A stretch of DNA of 64,000 nt from Cellvibrionaceae bacterium (GCA_024707385.1 JANPZW010000013.1:1125465-1189464); one strand, 5' to 3'. Shown: positions 18,870 to 29,111, numbered from the stretch's first letter. The notes: generated by a model not told the origin, from the letters alone. Program-made: numbers and translations.

Positions 18870-19372
18870 GTGTTGCCGACCTGCGTTTCCAGTTGACCGA
18901 CGAGGTCGCCACGGTGGACTTCGGCCGCCGTCTGGCCAAGTCGCTGCGCGGCGGTGCGGTGGTCTTTTTGCAAGGTACTCTTGGTGCCGGCAAAACCACC
19001 CTGACCCGCGGTGTGCTGCAGGAACTTGGTCATGCGGGCGCGGTAAAAAGTCCTACCTACACTTTGGTGGAGCCATACGAGCTCTCTGGTCTCAAGGTTT
19101 TTCATTTCGACTTATATCGCCTGGGCGACCCGGAAGAACTGGAATACATGGGCATAAGAGACTATTTTTTAGAACAAAATTTGTGCATTGTGGAGTGGCC
19201 CATGCGCGGCGCCGGAATCCTGCCTTCGCCGGATCTGTCAGTCGATTTAACGGTGAGCGGCACTGGCCGCCTCGCGATCGTCACAGCGTCGACAAGGCGG
19301 GGCGACTCCATCCTGCAATCCTTGATTACTCAACCCCTGAAAACACAACCCCTTAAACCCAAACATGAGTAG
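18866..19372 (+). CDS. tsaE: tRNA t6A biosynthesis ATPase TsaE
   Basis: ATPase partner of TsaBD in threonylcarbamoyl-A37 synthesis. 168 residues; P-loop GTLGAGKTT at residues 37-45, then KSPTYTLVEPYE and the HFDLYRLGDPEELEYMGI core, and IVEWPMRGAGILP. Overlaps the nnr stop by 4 bases and amiB by 8, so translation is coupled. Confidence 0.94.
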   Translation: MSVADLRFQLTDEVATVDFGRRLAKSLRGGAVVFLQGTLGAGKTTLTRGVLQELGHAGAVKSPTYTLVEPYELSGLKVFHFDLYRLGDPEELEYMGIRDYFLEQNLCIVEWPMRGAGILPSPDLSVDLTVSGTGRLAIVTASTRRGDSILQSLITQPLKTQPLKPKHE

Positions 19373-20756
19373 CGGTATGCGAATGATGCGCATGGCAGTA
19401 GGCATCATCCTGATGTTTCTTGCCCAGGCTGCGGGAGCGGCACAGGCGCGGATCGAGAGCGTGCGGGTCTGGCGCGCGCCGGACAGCACACGTCTGGTGT
19501 TCGATTTGAGCGCTCCGGTCAATCACAAAATGTTCACCCTGGACGGCCCGGCGCGCGTTGTCATAGATGTGGATCAGGCGGTGGTGGCGAAAAACATGGA
19601 AAAGCCCGCCCTGGACAATACCCCCATTTCCGGCGTGCGTTACGGCACTCAAGCCGGTGGCTTGCGAGTGGTGCTGGATGTGAAAAGCAAGGTGCAGCCG
19701 CGCAGCTTCCTGTTGCCGAAACACGGCGATAAGGCCGACCGTTTGGTTATCGACCTGTTCGACCGCGAACCCGCCGCTGCAACCACCGCACCTCCGGCCG
19801 CTACTCCCAGCACGCGCGCCCCTGAAACCGGCGGTCCACAGGACTTGATGGACCTGCTCGCGGAAAAGCGCGACATCATCGTCGCTGTGGACGCGGGGCA
19901 CGGGGGGGAAGATCCGGGCGCTCTCGGTCCTGGACGGGTCAAGGAGAAGGTGATTGTGATGGCCATCAGCGAGCAGCTGGTGGAGATGATCAACCGCGAG
20001 CCCGGCTTTAAAGCGCACATGGTGCGCACTGGCGATTATTACGTCCCGTTGCGCACGCGCCGCGACAAAGCGCGCAACCTACGCGCCGATCTGTTTATCT
20101 CGATCCACGCTGATGCCTTCACCAATCCCAAAGCCAGCGGCGCGTCAGTGTTTGCTCTGTCGCGCAGCGGCGCGACCAGCGAAAGCGCGCGTTTTCTGGC
20201 GCAGAAGGAGAACGAAGCGGATTTAATCGGCGGTGTCGGCGGGGTCAGCCTCAACGATGTGGACAATGTGCTCGCCGGAGTGCTGGTTGACCTTTCCATG
20301 ACCGCCACGCTCACCCACAGTCTGCAAGTGGGCGACCGGGTTTTGCGGGAGATGGGCAAGATTGCCAAACTGCACAAAAATCAGGTGGAGCAGGCCGGTT
20401 TTGCGGTGCTGAAATCGCCGGATGTGCCGTCGATCCTGGTGGAGACGGGCTTTATCTCCAACCCGCAGGAAGCGCAGAAACTCAATACGCCCAGCTACCG
20501 CCGCTTTATGGCTGAGGCGATTTTTAAAGGTATCAAAAGCTACTTTAACGATTCGCCCCCGGCCGGCACCTACCTGGCCTGGACCAAATCCCAGGGCGGC
20601 GGCGGGACACAGCATTACACCATCGCCAATGGCGACACTTTGTCGGACATCGCCAAGCGCCATAACGTCAGCCTGGCAAAACTCCTCGAACACAATGGCC
20701 TCAATCGTTCAGCGGTAATCCGGGTCGGGCAGAAGCTGGTGATTCCCGCCAGCTGA
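19365..20756 (+). CDS. amiB: N-acetylmuramoyl-L-alanine amidase (AMIN-Amidase_3-LysM)
   Basis: Periplasmic, zinc-dependent septum-splitting amidase. Signal peptide ending near AAGAAQA (~residue 25), AMIN domain (~28-130), proline/threonine linker, then Amidase_3 starting at IIVAVDAGHGGEDPGA. Zinc ligands are expected in DAGHGGEDPGA (His, Glu) and SIHADAF (His), and the catalytic Glu in LVETGFISNP. A single LysM domain closes the protein (HYTIANGDTLSDIAKRHNV to GQKLVIPAS). 463 residues. The tsaE-amiB-mutL order supports amiB over amiC. Confidence 0.94.
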   Translation: MSSGMRMMRMAVGIILMFLAQAAGAAQARIESVRVWRAPDSTRLVFDLSAPVNHKMFTLDGPARVVIDVDQAVVAKNMEKPALDNTPISGVRYGTQAGGLRVVLDVKSKVQPRSFLLPKHGDKADRLVIDLFDREPAAATTAPPAATPSTRAPETGGPQDLMDLLAEKRDIIVAVDAGHGGEDPGALGPGRVKEKVIVMAISEQLVEMINREPGFKAHMVRTGDYYVPLRTRRDKARNLRADLFISIHADAFTNPKASGASVFALSRSGATSESARFLAQKENEADLIGGVGGVSLNDVDNVLAGVLVDLSMTATLTHSLQVGDRVLREMGKIAKLHKNQVEQAGFAVLKSPDVPSILVETGFISNPQEAQKLNTPSYRRFMAEAIFKGIKSYFNDSPPAGTYLAWTKSQGGGGTQHYTIANGDTLSDIAKRHNVSLAKLLEHNGLNRSAVIRVGQKLVIPAS

Positions 20757-20822
20757 TGCCGTTCGGGGTTGCGCCTCCCTCGGTCCGGGACGACAATGAC
20801 CGCCATTTGCAGCGTCTCTTTC

Positions 20823-22646
20823 ATGTCGAAAATCCAGCTCCTCAGTCCGCGTTTAGCCAACCAGATCGCCGCCGGTGAGGTGGTCGAACGACCGGCATCC
20901 GTCATCAAGGAACTCCTGGAAAACAGTCTGGACGCCGGCGCCTCCCAGCTCGAGGTGGAAGTGGAAGGCGGCGGGGTGAAGCTGATGCGGGTGCGCGACA
21001 ACGGCTCCGGCATTGCGCGGGAGGATCTGGCGCTCGCCCTGTCGCGCCACGCGACCAGCAAGATCCGCGATCTTGATGACCTGGAGGCCGTGGCGACCCT
21101 GGGGTTTCGCGGCGAGGCCCTCGCCAGTATCAGTTCGGTCTCGCGCCTGCAGCTCATCAGCAACACCGCTGAGCAGGGCTGCGCTTGGGCGGTGAAAGCG
21201 GAAGGGCGCGACATGGAGGCGGAACTCTGCCCGGCGGCCCACCCGCAGGGCACCTCAGTCGAAGTGCGCGATCTGTTTTTCAATACCCCCGCCCGGCGCA
21301 AGTTTCTGCGCACCGAAACCACGGAATACACCCGTATTGAAGATGTCGTGAAGCGCTTGGCGCTGGCGAACTTTGGCGTGGGTTTCTCGCTGAAGAACAA
21401 CGGCCGGGTCGTGCACGCCTGGCGCCCGGCGCAAACCCAGGCGGAGCAGGAGCGGCGTGCGGCGCAGATCTGCGGCCCCGCTTTTATGGAAAGCGCCATC
21501 TATGTGGATTTCGAGCGCGCCGGTCTGCGCCTATGGGGGTGGGTGGCGCTGCCGACCTTCTCCCGCAGCCAGGCGGACCTGCAACACTTCTATGTGAATT
21601 CCCGCGCGATCCGCGACAAGCTGGTGACCCACGCCGTGCGCCAGGCTTATCAGGATGTGCTCTATCACGGCCGCCATCCCGCCTATGTGCTGTATCTGAG
21701 CGTCGACCCGGCTGCGGTGGATGTGAACGTCCATCCCACCAAACACGAAGTGCGCTTCCGCGATTCGCGCCTAGTGCATGATTTTCTTTTCAGCTCTCTG
21801 CATAAAGCCCTGGCGGATGTGCGGCCGGACACGACCAGCGGCGGCGCGCCGGCAGTATGGCAGGCGCCAGCCCCTGCGCTGCAGACCGCGCCGGAACCGC
21901 GTCAGGCGCCGTTCAATTTCGCCCATTACCGACCCGAGCCGGTCGCGCCAGCGGGTTTTGGTGTTGCCGAACAGTTGCAGGTGTATCGCCAGCTCACCGA
22001 GCCCGTATTGGCTCCGGCAGCTCGGGTCAACCCTGATTTCACTGCAGGCGAGGATCACCAGGTGCCGCCACTCGGTTTTGCCCTGGCGCAGCTGAAGGGT
22101 ATCTACATTCTGGCGGAGAACGCCCAGGGGTTGATCCTGGTGGATATGCACGCGGCGCACGAGCGGATCACCTACGAGCGCATGAAATGCCAGTACGACG
22201 TCAGCGGCATCCAGTCGCAACCTTTGTTAGTGCCGCAATCCATGGCGGTGAGTGAGAAAGAGGCGACCTACGCGGAGAACAATCTCGACCAGTTTGCCCA
22301 TTTGGGTTTTGTGCTGGAGCGTATGGGCCCGGAAACTCTGCTGGTGCGCCAGATTCCCGTGCTGCTCAATCGCGCCGATGTGGAAACTCTGGTGCGCGAT
22401 GTACTTGCCGACCTCATCGAGCACGGACAGAGCCAGCGCATTAAGCAGGAGATGAACGGCGTGCTCGGCACCATGGCCTGTCACGGCAGCGTGCGGGCCA
22501 ATCGCAAATTGACCATTCCCGAAATGAACGCGCTCCTGCGCGATATGGAAGCCACCGAGCGCAGCGGCCAGTGCAACCACGGCCGCCCCACCTGGGTGCT
22601 GCTGACGCTGGGGCAGTTGGACAGCCTGTTTATGCGGGGGCAATAA
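20823..22646 (+). CDS. mutL: DNA mismatch repair protein MutL
   Basis: GHKL ATPase that links MutS to downstream repair. 607 residues from ATG 20823 (MSKIQLLSPRLANQIAAGEV), chosen by family alignment; upstream in-frame ATGs give non-conserved extensions. N-terminal motifs: LLENSLDAGA (Glu catalytic region), DNGSGI, TLGFRGEALASI. The C-terminal dimer domain contains DMHAAHERITYE, which fits the DQHAxxExxxxE endonuclease motif with Met for Gln, so unlike the E. coli type this MutL may nick DNA. Followed directly by miaA. Confidence 0.95.
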   Translation: MSKIQLLSPRLANQIAAGEVVERPASVIKELLENSLDAGASQLEVEVEGGGVKLMRVRDNGSGIAREDLALALSRHATSKIRDLDDLEAVATLGFRGEALASISSVSRLQLISNTAEQGCAWAVKAEGRDMEAELCPAAHPQGTSVEVRDLFFNTPARRKFLRTETTEYTRIEDVVKRLALANFGVGFSLKNNGRVVHAWRPAQTQAEQERRAAQICGPAFMESAIYVDFERAGLRLWGWVALPTFSRSQADLQHFYVNSRAIRDKLVTHAVRQAYQDVLYHGRHPAYVLYLSVDPAAVDVNVHPTKHEVRFRDSRLVHDFLFSSLHKALADVRPDTTSGGAPAVWQAPAPALQTAPEPRQAPFNFAHYRPEPVAPAGFGVAEQLQVYRQLTEPVLAPAARVNPDFTAGEDHQVPPLGFALAQLKGIYILAENAQGLILVDMHAAHERITYERMKCQYDVSGIQSQPLLVPQSMAVSEKEATYAENNLDQFAHLGFVLERMGPETLLVRQIPVLLNRADVETLVRDVLADLIEHGQSQRIKQEMNGVLGTMACHGSVRANRKLTIPEMNALLRDMEATERSGQCNHGRPTWVLLTLGQLDSLFMRGQ

Positions 22647-23641
22647 GTGGTTAAACCCGTGGAAGTGGCTACACCTGGAGATGTGGTTAAGCCTTTGGCA
22701 ATTGCCCTGATGGGGCCGACGGCCGCCGGCAAGACAGACTTGGCTATCGCGTTGCATGAGCGCACCAATGCCGACATCATCAGCGTCGATTCCGCCCTCG
22801 TATATCGCGGTATGGACATAGGCACTGCTAAACCTTCGGTAGAAGAACTGCACCGCGCGCCCCATCGCCTTATCGATATCTGCGACCCGGCTGAAGCCTA
22901 TTCGGCGGCGGATTTTGCTCGCGATGCTCGTGCAGCCATGGCGGAAATTGTCGCCGCGGGCCGCACACCCCTCCTGGTTGGCGGCACCATGCTGTACTTC
23001 AAGGCGCTGCTCGAAGGGCTTTCGCCCATGCCCCCTCGGACCGGGAGATTCGCGCCGCCATAGAGGAGGAAGCCCGATCTCAGGGATGGCCAGCGCTGCA
23101 TGCGCAGCTGGCGGAAGTGGATCCCGTATGTGCCGCGCGCCTGCACCCGAACCACTCCCAGCGGATCAGCCGCGCCCTGGAGGTTTATCGCCTGTCGGGC
23201 ACTCCCATGAGTAGCTGGCAGACCGGGGAAGGCGACGGCTTGTTGGGTTCCTATCGCTGGATACAGATCGCGATCGCACCACAAGAGCGCACGGTATTGC
23301 ACCAGCGCATCGCCCTGCGATTCGACAAAATGCTGGAACTGGGCTTTATTGAAGAGGTGGAAGCCCTGTATAGACGGGGTGATTTGCACGAGGATATGCC
23401 GTCCATTCGCGCCGTTGGTTACCGGCAGGTCTGGCAGTTTCTTGCGGGTGAGTGCGATCAGGCGACCATGCGCGAACGCGCTATAGCGGCGACGCGGCAG
23501 CTCGCCAAACGCCAATTAACCTGGTTGCGTGGTTGGCACGATTTGAGCTGGATAAATACCCTGGATGCACAAGGACAACCAGTGGAATTCGAGGAAATTT
23601 TCCGGCAAACCTTGAATATTGTGGAGCAAAGAGCCATATAA
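22647..23641 (+). CDS. miaA: tRNA dimethylallyltransferase (frameshifted in this sequence)
   Basis: Transfers dimethylallyl to A37 of tRNAs reading U-starting codons. P-loop GPTAAGKTDLA, substrate segment SVDSALVYRGMDIGTAKP, and LVGGTMLYFKALLEGLSPMPP. The frame breaks at a C5 run (23031-23035). One more C restores PMPPSDREIRAAIEEEA and then SQRISRALEVYRLSG, AVGYRQVWQFL and the zinc-finger-like tail. About 331 residues once repaired. Start is GTG immediately after the mutL TAA. The break is read as a homopolymer sequencing error. Confidence 0.93.
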
Positions 23642-23787
23642 TGGCGGCCCTCCCTGAACTTCAGGGTGTTCTTATGTGTCTGTTGAAGCGCTCTATTTGC
23701 TGACTGCCGACGGCGATGGGCGATTCCAAACCAGCGTGGAAATGCGCTTAAAAATTCAAAAAATTAATCCTGACTAGGAGAAGAATC

Positions 23788-24054
23788 ATGTCAAAAGGGC
23801 ACAGCTTACAAGACCCTTATTTGAACGTGTTGCGCAAAGAACGTATCCCCGTTTCCATCTATCTCGTCAACGGCATCAAGTTACAGGGGCAGGTCGAGTC
23901 CTTCGACCAATTTGTGGTGCTCTTGAAAAATACCGTCAGCCAAATGGTTTATAAACATGCGATTTCCACCGTTGTGCCATCGCGCCCGGTGCGAGTACCC
24001 ATGTTGAATCCCGATGCAACAGGTACTGGCGAAGACGGTGAAAGCGAAGCGTAA
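23788..24054 (+). CDS. hfq: RNA chaperone Hfq
   Basis: Sm-like hexameric chaperone for sRNA-mRNA pairing. 88 residues: LQDPYLNVLRKERIPVSIYLVNGIKLQGQV (Sm1), then FVVLLKN and the Sm2 motif YKHAISTVVPSR, with a short acidic C-terminal tail. Start ATG 23788 is preceded by TAGGAGAAG. The 146-base gap after miaA probably carries the hfq promoter. Confidence 0.97.
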   Translation: MSKGHSLQDPYLNVLRKERIPVSIYLVNGIKLQGQVESFDQFVVLLKNTVSQMVYKHAISTVVPSRPVRVPMLNPDATGTGEDGESEA

Positions 24055-24065
24055 CGAGGTAAAGA

Positions 24066-25367
24066 TTGTTTTTTGATCGCCCCTCCTCCGGTGAACTGGC
24101 GGTTCTGGTTCACCTGGAGTTAACGCAATCGGACGAAGCCGACGACCCGCGTGAATTTGAAGAACTTGTCCTTTCGGCAGGAGGAGATCCTGTCGCATTC
24201 CTCACGGGCGCCCGTGCGGCGCCCAACGCCAAATATTTCATTGGTACCGGCAAGCTCGAAGAGCTAAAGCTCCTTGTTGAGGAGCACAAGGCAGAACTGG
24301 TGATTTTCAACCATGTGCTGTCGCCGAGCCAGGAGCGCAATCTGGAAAAAGAGTTGAATTGCCGGGTTTTGGATCGCACCGGTCTGATACTCGACATCTT
24401 CGCCCAGCGCGCTCGTACCCATGAAGGTAAATTGCAGGTGGAGCTGGCTCAGCTTCACCACATGTCGACGCGGTTGATTCGCGGTTGGACCCACTTGGAG
24501 CGGCAAAAAGGCGGTATAGGTCTGCGCGGACCGGGTGAAACCCAGTTGGAAACTGACCGCCGTCTGTTGCGCGCCCGTATCAAGACGATTGAAAAACGTC
24601 TGGAAAAAGTGCGCCGGCAGCGCGATCAGGGGCGCCGTGCACGTTCCCGCGCGGAAATTCCAACGGTGTCGCTGGTGGGTTATACCAACGCAGGTAAGTC
24701 GACCCTGTTCAACGCCCTGACTGCCGCAGATGTGTATGTACAGGACCAGCTGTTTGCCACCCTCGATCCCACCATGCGGCGCATTGAACTCGATCAGGTG
24801 GGCGGCGTAGTGCTGGCGGATACGGTGGGTTTTATCAGCCATCTTCCCCACCGGCTTGTGGAAGCTTTCCGGGCGACGCTCGAAGAGGCGGTAAATTCGG
24901 ATCTGCTGCTGCATGTAGTGGACGCTGCCACTGAAGAGCGGCAGCGCAATATGGAGCAAGTGCAGGAAGTGCTGGTGGAAATCGGCGCGGATCCAATTCC
25001 GCAGCTCTGCGTGTACAACAAAACGGATCTCCTGGGTGATATGCCGCCGCGCATTGATCGCGACGACCAGGGCAGGCCCGTGGCGGTGTGGATCTCCGCG
25101 CAGAATCGCGTGGGTCTGGATGAATTGCGTCAGGTGCTGGTAGAACTGTTGGGCAGCAATATGTTCGAAGGGCAGGTTCTGCTCAGCAGCCAGATGGGCA
25201 GTCTGCGCGCGCGCTTCCATCGCGCTAATGCGGTGGTGGATGAGCACTACCGGGACGACGGCAGTTGCCTGCTGCAATTGCGGTTGTCGGAAATTGACCT
25301 CAATAAAATTCTTGCGGCGGAAACAGTCGCGCGTAGTGATCTTCAATGGTTGACTGACGCTGCCTGA
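24066..25367 (+). CDS. hflX: Ribosome-associated GTPase HflX
   Basis: GTPase that splits or rescues stalled ribosomes. 433 residues. Glycine-rich N-terminal HflX domain (GTGKLEELKLLVEEHKAELVIFNH), RGWTHLERQKGGIGLRGPGE motif, coiled stretch, then Ras-like G domain: G1 GYTNAGKSTLF, G3 DTVGFISHLP, G4 NKTDLL. Start is TTG 24066 with GAGGTAAAG upstream; MFFDRPSSGE matches the family N-terminus and no ATG fits. Follows hfq by 11 bases. Confidence 0.95.
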   Translation: MFFDRPSSGELAVLVHLELTQSDEADDPREFEELVLSAGGDPVAFLTGARAAPNAKYFIGTGKLEELKLLVEEHKAELVIFNHVLSPSQERNLEKELNCRVLDRTGLILDIFAQRARTHEGKLQVELAQLHHMSTRLIRGWTHLERQKGGIGLRGPGETQLETDRRLLRARIKTIEKRLEKVRRQRDQGRRARSRAEIPTVSLVGYTNAGKSTLFNALTAADVYVQDQLFATLDPTMRRIELDQVGGVVLADTVGFISHLPHRLVEAFRATLEEAVNSDLLLHVVDAATEERQRNMEQVQEVLVEIGADPIPQLCVYNKTDLLGDMPPRIDRDDQGRPVAVWISAQNRVGLDELRQVLVELLGSNMFEGQVLLSSQMGSLRARFHRANAVVDEHYRDDGSCLLQLRLSEIDLNKILAAETVARSDLQWLTDAA

Positions 25368-25423
25368 TGTGTCGCGTTCTCAGCGGGCTCGAGGTTTGCC
25401 GAGGTGTCCTCGTCATGTTACTT

Positions 25424-25445
25424 GGCATAAAATGCCGGCTTTTTT
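25424..25445 (+). terminator. Candidate terminator after hflX
   Basis: GGCAT-AAA-ATGCC hairpin, then GGC and six T residues, 56 bases after the hflX stop. It would separate hfq-hflX from hflKC at least partly. The stem is only 5 bp, so strength is uncertain. Confidence 0.5.
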
Positions 25446-25502
25446 GTCTATCTGAATTAGCCAAATCTTCCACTTTTAAAATTGCTTAACGGAGCAATCC
25501 TT

Positions 25503-26684
25503 ATGGCCTGGAACGAACCGGGTAATAACAACAACGACCCCTGGGGGAATCGTAATCGCAACAGTGGCGGGAAGAACGACGGCCCGCCGGATCTCGACGA
25601 AATCATCCGCAAGTTCGCCGGCAAGTTTCTCGGTGGCGGCGGCGGTAGTAGTGGCGGATCCCGCAGCGGCGGTGGCGGCTCGTCCGCATCTTTTGTCATA
25701 GGCGTTGTGGTATTGGTGCTGGCGCTGCTCTATTTCGTCAAAGGCATCGGTATAGTCAACGAACAGGAGCGTGCCGTGGTGTTGCGCTTTGGTGAATTCA
25801 AAGAGGCTCGCGGCCCCGGTTTCCGTTGGAACCCGCCATTTCTGGATAAAGTCTTCACGGTGAACGTCACCCAGGTGCGCACCTGGAGCACCAAAGAGCA
25901 GATGCTGACAAAAGACCTGAATATCGTGGATATCAAGCTTTCCGTGCAGTTCAGCATCGACAGCGCCCGCGATTTCGTCCTCAACACCAAAAATCCCGAG
26001 CAGAGCCTGCAGCAGGCCTCTTTCTCCGCGTTGCGTCACGTCGTGGGCTCCACGGTAATGCATGAGGTGCTGACCGAGGGCCGCAGCCGGATTGCGGTGG
26101 AAGTTGAAGAGCGTCTGCAGTCCTATCTGGATATGTATACCACCGGCATCAACGTGCAGAAGGTGAACATTGAAGAGACCAATCCGCCAAAAGAGGTGCA
26201 GTGGGCTTTCGATGACGTGATCAAGGCGCGTGAGGACGAGGAGCGTTATAAAAACGAAGCCCAGGCCTACGCCAATGACGTGATCCCGCGCGCCCGCGGC
26301 CGCGCGCAGCGCATGGTGGAAGAAGCCAACGGATATCGCGATCAGGTCACCGCCAGAGCGGAAGGTGAGGCGGAGCGTTTCACCGCTCTGCTGGCGGAGT
26401 ATCGTAAAGCGCCGGCGGTGACGCGGGAGCGCCTCTATCTGGACACTATGCAGGAAGTTCTCAGCAACGCTTCCAAGGTGCTGGTTGATGTTGAGGGGGG
26501 CAACAATATGATGTACCTGCCGCTCGACAAATTGATGGAAGGCAACAATCGTGCGGCTGCGCGCCGCAACACCACAACCGTGGCATCTCCGGCCGATCTG
26601 GATGAGCTTGCCGCGAGAGTTGCCGAGCGTCTCCAGCTGGAGAACTCATCATCGAATAACCTGCGCCGTCGGGAGGGTCGCTAA
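25503..26684 (+). CDS. hflK: FtsH protease modulator HflK
   Basis: Inner-membrane SPFH/Band 7 protein that with HflC cages FtsH. 393 residues from ATG 25503 (MAWNEPGNNNNDPWG) with GGAGCAA upstream. Gly/Asn-rich N-terminal tail, one membrane segment (SFVIGVVVLVLALLYFVKGI, ~60-80), Band 7 domain from NEQERAVVLRFGEF, and a long charged helical region. Stop overlaps the hflC start by 1 base. Confidence 0.95.
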   Translation: MAWNEPGNNNNDPWGNRNRNSGGKNDGPPDLDEIIRKFAGKFLGGGGGSSGGSRSGGGGSSASFVIGVVVLVLALLYFVKGIGIVNEQERAVVLRFGEFKEARGPGFRWNPPFLDKVFTVNVTQVRTWSTKEQMLTKDLNIVDIKLSVQFSIDSARDFVLNTKNPEQSLQQASFSALRHVVGSTVMHEVLTEGRSRIAVEVEERLQSYLDMYTTGINVQKVNIEETNPPKEVQWAFDDVIKAREDEERYKNEAQAYANDVIPRARGRAQRMVEEANGYRDQVTARAEGEAERFTALLAEYRKAPAVTRERLYLDTMQEVLSNASKVLVDVEGGNNMMYLPLDKLMEGNNRAAARRNTTTVASPADLDELAARVAERLQLENSSSNNLRRREGR

Positions 26685-27557
26685 TGTCACCGAGAACTAT
26701 GACGAGCCTTATCGCGCTCGTGGTCGCTATATTCCTCGGCGCCCAATCGGTTTATATCATCACCGAGATCGAGAGAGCCGTACTGTTGCGCTTCGGGAAG
26801 GTGGTTAATCCTGACGTTAGCACCGGCTTGCACTTTAAGTGGCCATTTGTTGATCAGGTGCGCAGGTTTGATAGCCGGATTCTCACCCTTGAGGCCCGCG
26901 CCGAGCGCTTTCTGACGGTGGAGAAAAAGAGCACTCAGGTCGACTCCTATGCCAAGTGGCGGATCGTCGATGTGACCCGCTACTACACCGCCACCAGCGG
27001 TGATCAGGAGCGCGCCGAGCGTCTGTTGTCCCAGCGCATCAATGAGGGCCTGCGCAACGAATTTGCCACCCGTTCGCTGCAAGAGGTTGTCAGCGGTGAG
27101 CGCGATCAGCTGATGATCGATCTGCGCGCGCGCTTGAATCAGATCGCTGTGGAAACCATGGGCGTGGAAGTGATCGATGTTCGGGTCAAGAAAATCGATC
27201 TGCCTGACGAGGTCAGCGAGCAGGTTTACAAGCGTATGAGCGCTGAGCGCGAGCGTGAAGCCAAAGAGCACCGCGCCATAGGTAACGAGCAGGCCGAGAT
27301 TATTCGCGCCGAAGCGGATCGGCAGCGCGTGGTTATTGAAGCCAATGCTTACAGCCAGGCAGAAAAAACTTCGTGGTGAGGGCGATGCACGCGCGGCGGC
27401 GATCTACGCCGAAGCCTTCGGCCAGAACCCTGATTTTTATGCTTTTGTCCGCTCTCTTAATGCCTACCGCAGCAGTTTCGCCGGCAAGGAGGATCTGGTG
27501 GTGATTGATCCCAAGAGTGATTTTTTCCGTTACTTTAACTCGGTGGACAAAAAATAA
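26684..27557 (+). CDS. hflC: FtsH protease modulator HflC (frameshifted in this sequence)
   Basis: Partner of HflK. N-terminal membrane anchor (TSLIALVVAIFLGAQSVYII), Band 7 core (EIERAVLLRFGKVV, ERFLTVEKKSTQVDSYAKWR), helical stalk. The frame breaks at an A6 run (27363-27368). Removing one A restores SQAEKLRGEGDARAAAIYAEAFGQNPDFYAFVRS and the conserved C-terminus DFFRYFNSVDKK. About 290 residues when repaired. Read as a homopolymer error. Confidence 0.93.
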
Positions 27558-27645
27558 ACTATCCTGTGAGGACCGGTGCGCAAACTTTGCGCATTACCCC
27601 GGCTCGAGCTTTTGGGTCGGGGTAAACGGTGGTAAAATTCCGCAG

Positions 27646-27667
27646 CCGGGCTAAGCCCGGTTTTTTT
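27646..27667 (+). terminator. Rho-independent terminator after hflC
   Basis: CCGGGC-TAA-GCCCGG stem-loop directly followed by seven T residues, 88 bases after the hflC stop and 25 bases before the DUF2065 start. Strong form. Confidence 0.8.
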
Positions 27668-27692
27668 ATGTCATCTACTCACAGGCAGAAGT

Positions 27693-27878
27693 ATGTGGGA
27701 AAGCTTAGTTCAAGCTTTGTGCTTGTTATTGATTCTTGAAGGTATGGCACCCTTCATACATCCCGGCCGCTGGCGCAAGCTGGTGACCTCAATAGCAACT
27801 GTAAAAGACCAGCAGTTGCGTGTTTTCGGATTGGCGAGCATGTTGCTCGGCCTCGCGGTACTGAGCCTGCTGAGCTGA
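27693..27878 (+). CDS. DUF2065 (YjeT-like) small membrane protein
   Basis: 61 residues, two hydrophobic helices (SLVQALCLLLILEGMAPFI and FGLASMLLGLAVLSLLS) around a basic HPGRWRKLV turn. This is the DUF2065/YjeT family, regularly found next to hflC and purA or hisZ; function unknown. 25 bases separate it from hisZ, so the two are probably co-transcribed. Confidence 0.85.
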   Translation: MWESLVQALCLLLILEGMAPFIHPGRWRKLVTSIATVKDQQLRVFGLASMLLGLAVLSLLS

Positions 27879-27903
27879 TCGAGACTCAGGAAGTTTACAC
27901 ACA

Positions 27904-29083
27904 ATGATCCCAGTCGAACGATGGATGCTGCCCGACGGCATCGATGAGATTTTGCCGCCTGAAGCACGGCAAATTGAGCATCTGCGCCGCAGTTTGCTCG
28001 ATCTGTTCCACCGCTGGGGCTACGACCTGGTTATTCCGCCGCTGATGGAGTTCACCGACTCCCTGCTCGTCGGTCTCGGCAAGGATATAGACCTGCTGAC
28101 CTTCAAGGTCACAGATCAGTTGTCCGGCCGCAGCATGGGCATACGCGCGGATATGACGCCGCAGATCGCCCGCATAGATGCCCACAGTTTGCGCCGCCCG
28201 GGAGTCAACCGGCTGTGCTACGCCGGGCATGTCATCAAGGCGCAAATGCAAAGTGCCCTGGATACGCGCAACCCGATTCATGTGGGTGTCGAGCTTTACG
28301 GCGAAGCCGGCTTGGAAGCCGATAGTGAAGTGATCTCCCTTCTGCTGGCGGTTATGGAGCTTGCCGGTGTCAGGGACGTCTGTCTGGACCTGGGCCATGT
28401 CGGTATCTACCGGGCGCTGGCGCGCGCGGCGGCTTTTACAGCAGAAGAGGAAACGGCGTTTTTTGCTCTGTTGCAGGCCAAGGCGCTGACTGAGATCCAA
28501 GGCTGGATCGACCTGCGCATCGAGGATCCGCAGTTAGCTGGCTGGTTGGCGGCATTGCCGCGGCTTGCCGGAGCGGTGGGCGTGCTTGCCGTGGCGCGGG
28601 AGAGTTTGGCGGGAGCGCCCGCAGAAGTGTTTGCGGCGCTTGATGAGCTGGAAACGGTGGCGGGCAACCTGCAGCGACGTTATCCCGAAGCACAGTTGTA
28701 TTTCGATTTGAGCGAACTCACCGGCTACCACTATCAAACAGGTGTAGTATTCGCAGCCTTTGCTCCAGACGTAGGCGCGGCTATTGCCCGGGGGGCGCTA
28801 TGATCGCATCGGCGAAGTGTTCGGTCGTTCGCGTTTCGCCACAGGATTCACGGCTGACCTCGTGGCCATCAGCCGCCGGGGAACCGCCGCGACAGAAGCC
28901 TCAGGTGGAATTTTTGCCCCGGCATCGACCAACCCGGACTACTGGCAGGTAATCCAGGCCCTGCGCAGTCAAGGTGAGCGCGTAGTGATGGCCTTGGCCG
29001 GTCAGACCTCGGCCGATGATGACCAGCAGTGTGACCGGGTGCTGGTGGAGCAGGCCGGGCGCTTTCAGATTAAACCAAACTAA
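27904..29083 (+). CDS. hisZ: ATP phosphoribosyltransferase regulatory subunit HisZ (frameshifted in this sequence)
   Basis: HisRS-like paralogue that activates short-form HisG in histidine synthesis. Marks: RWMLPDGIDEILPPEA, DLVIPPLMEFTDSLL, QLSGRSMGIRADMTPQIARIDAH (motif 2-like), YHYQTGVVFAAF. The frame breaks at a G6 run (28790-28795). The family sequence there should read IARGGRYD, which needs two more bases (or one fewer, giving IARGRYD). After the break, GRYDRIGEVFGRSRFATGF continues to the stop. About 393 residues. Read as a homopolymer error. Precedes purA as in Pseudomonas. Confidence 0.92.
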
Positions 29084-29111
29084 TTATTTGCATATTCGAG
29101 AGCACTTACTC

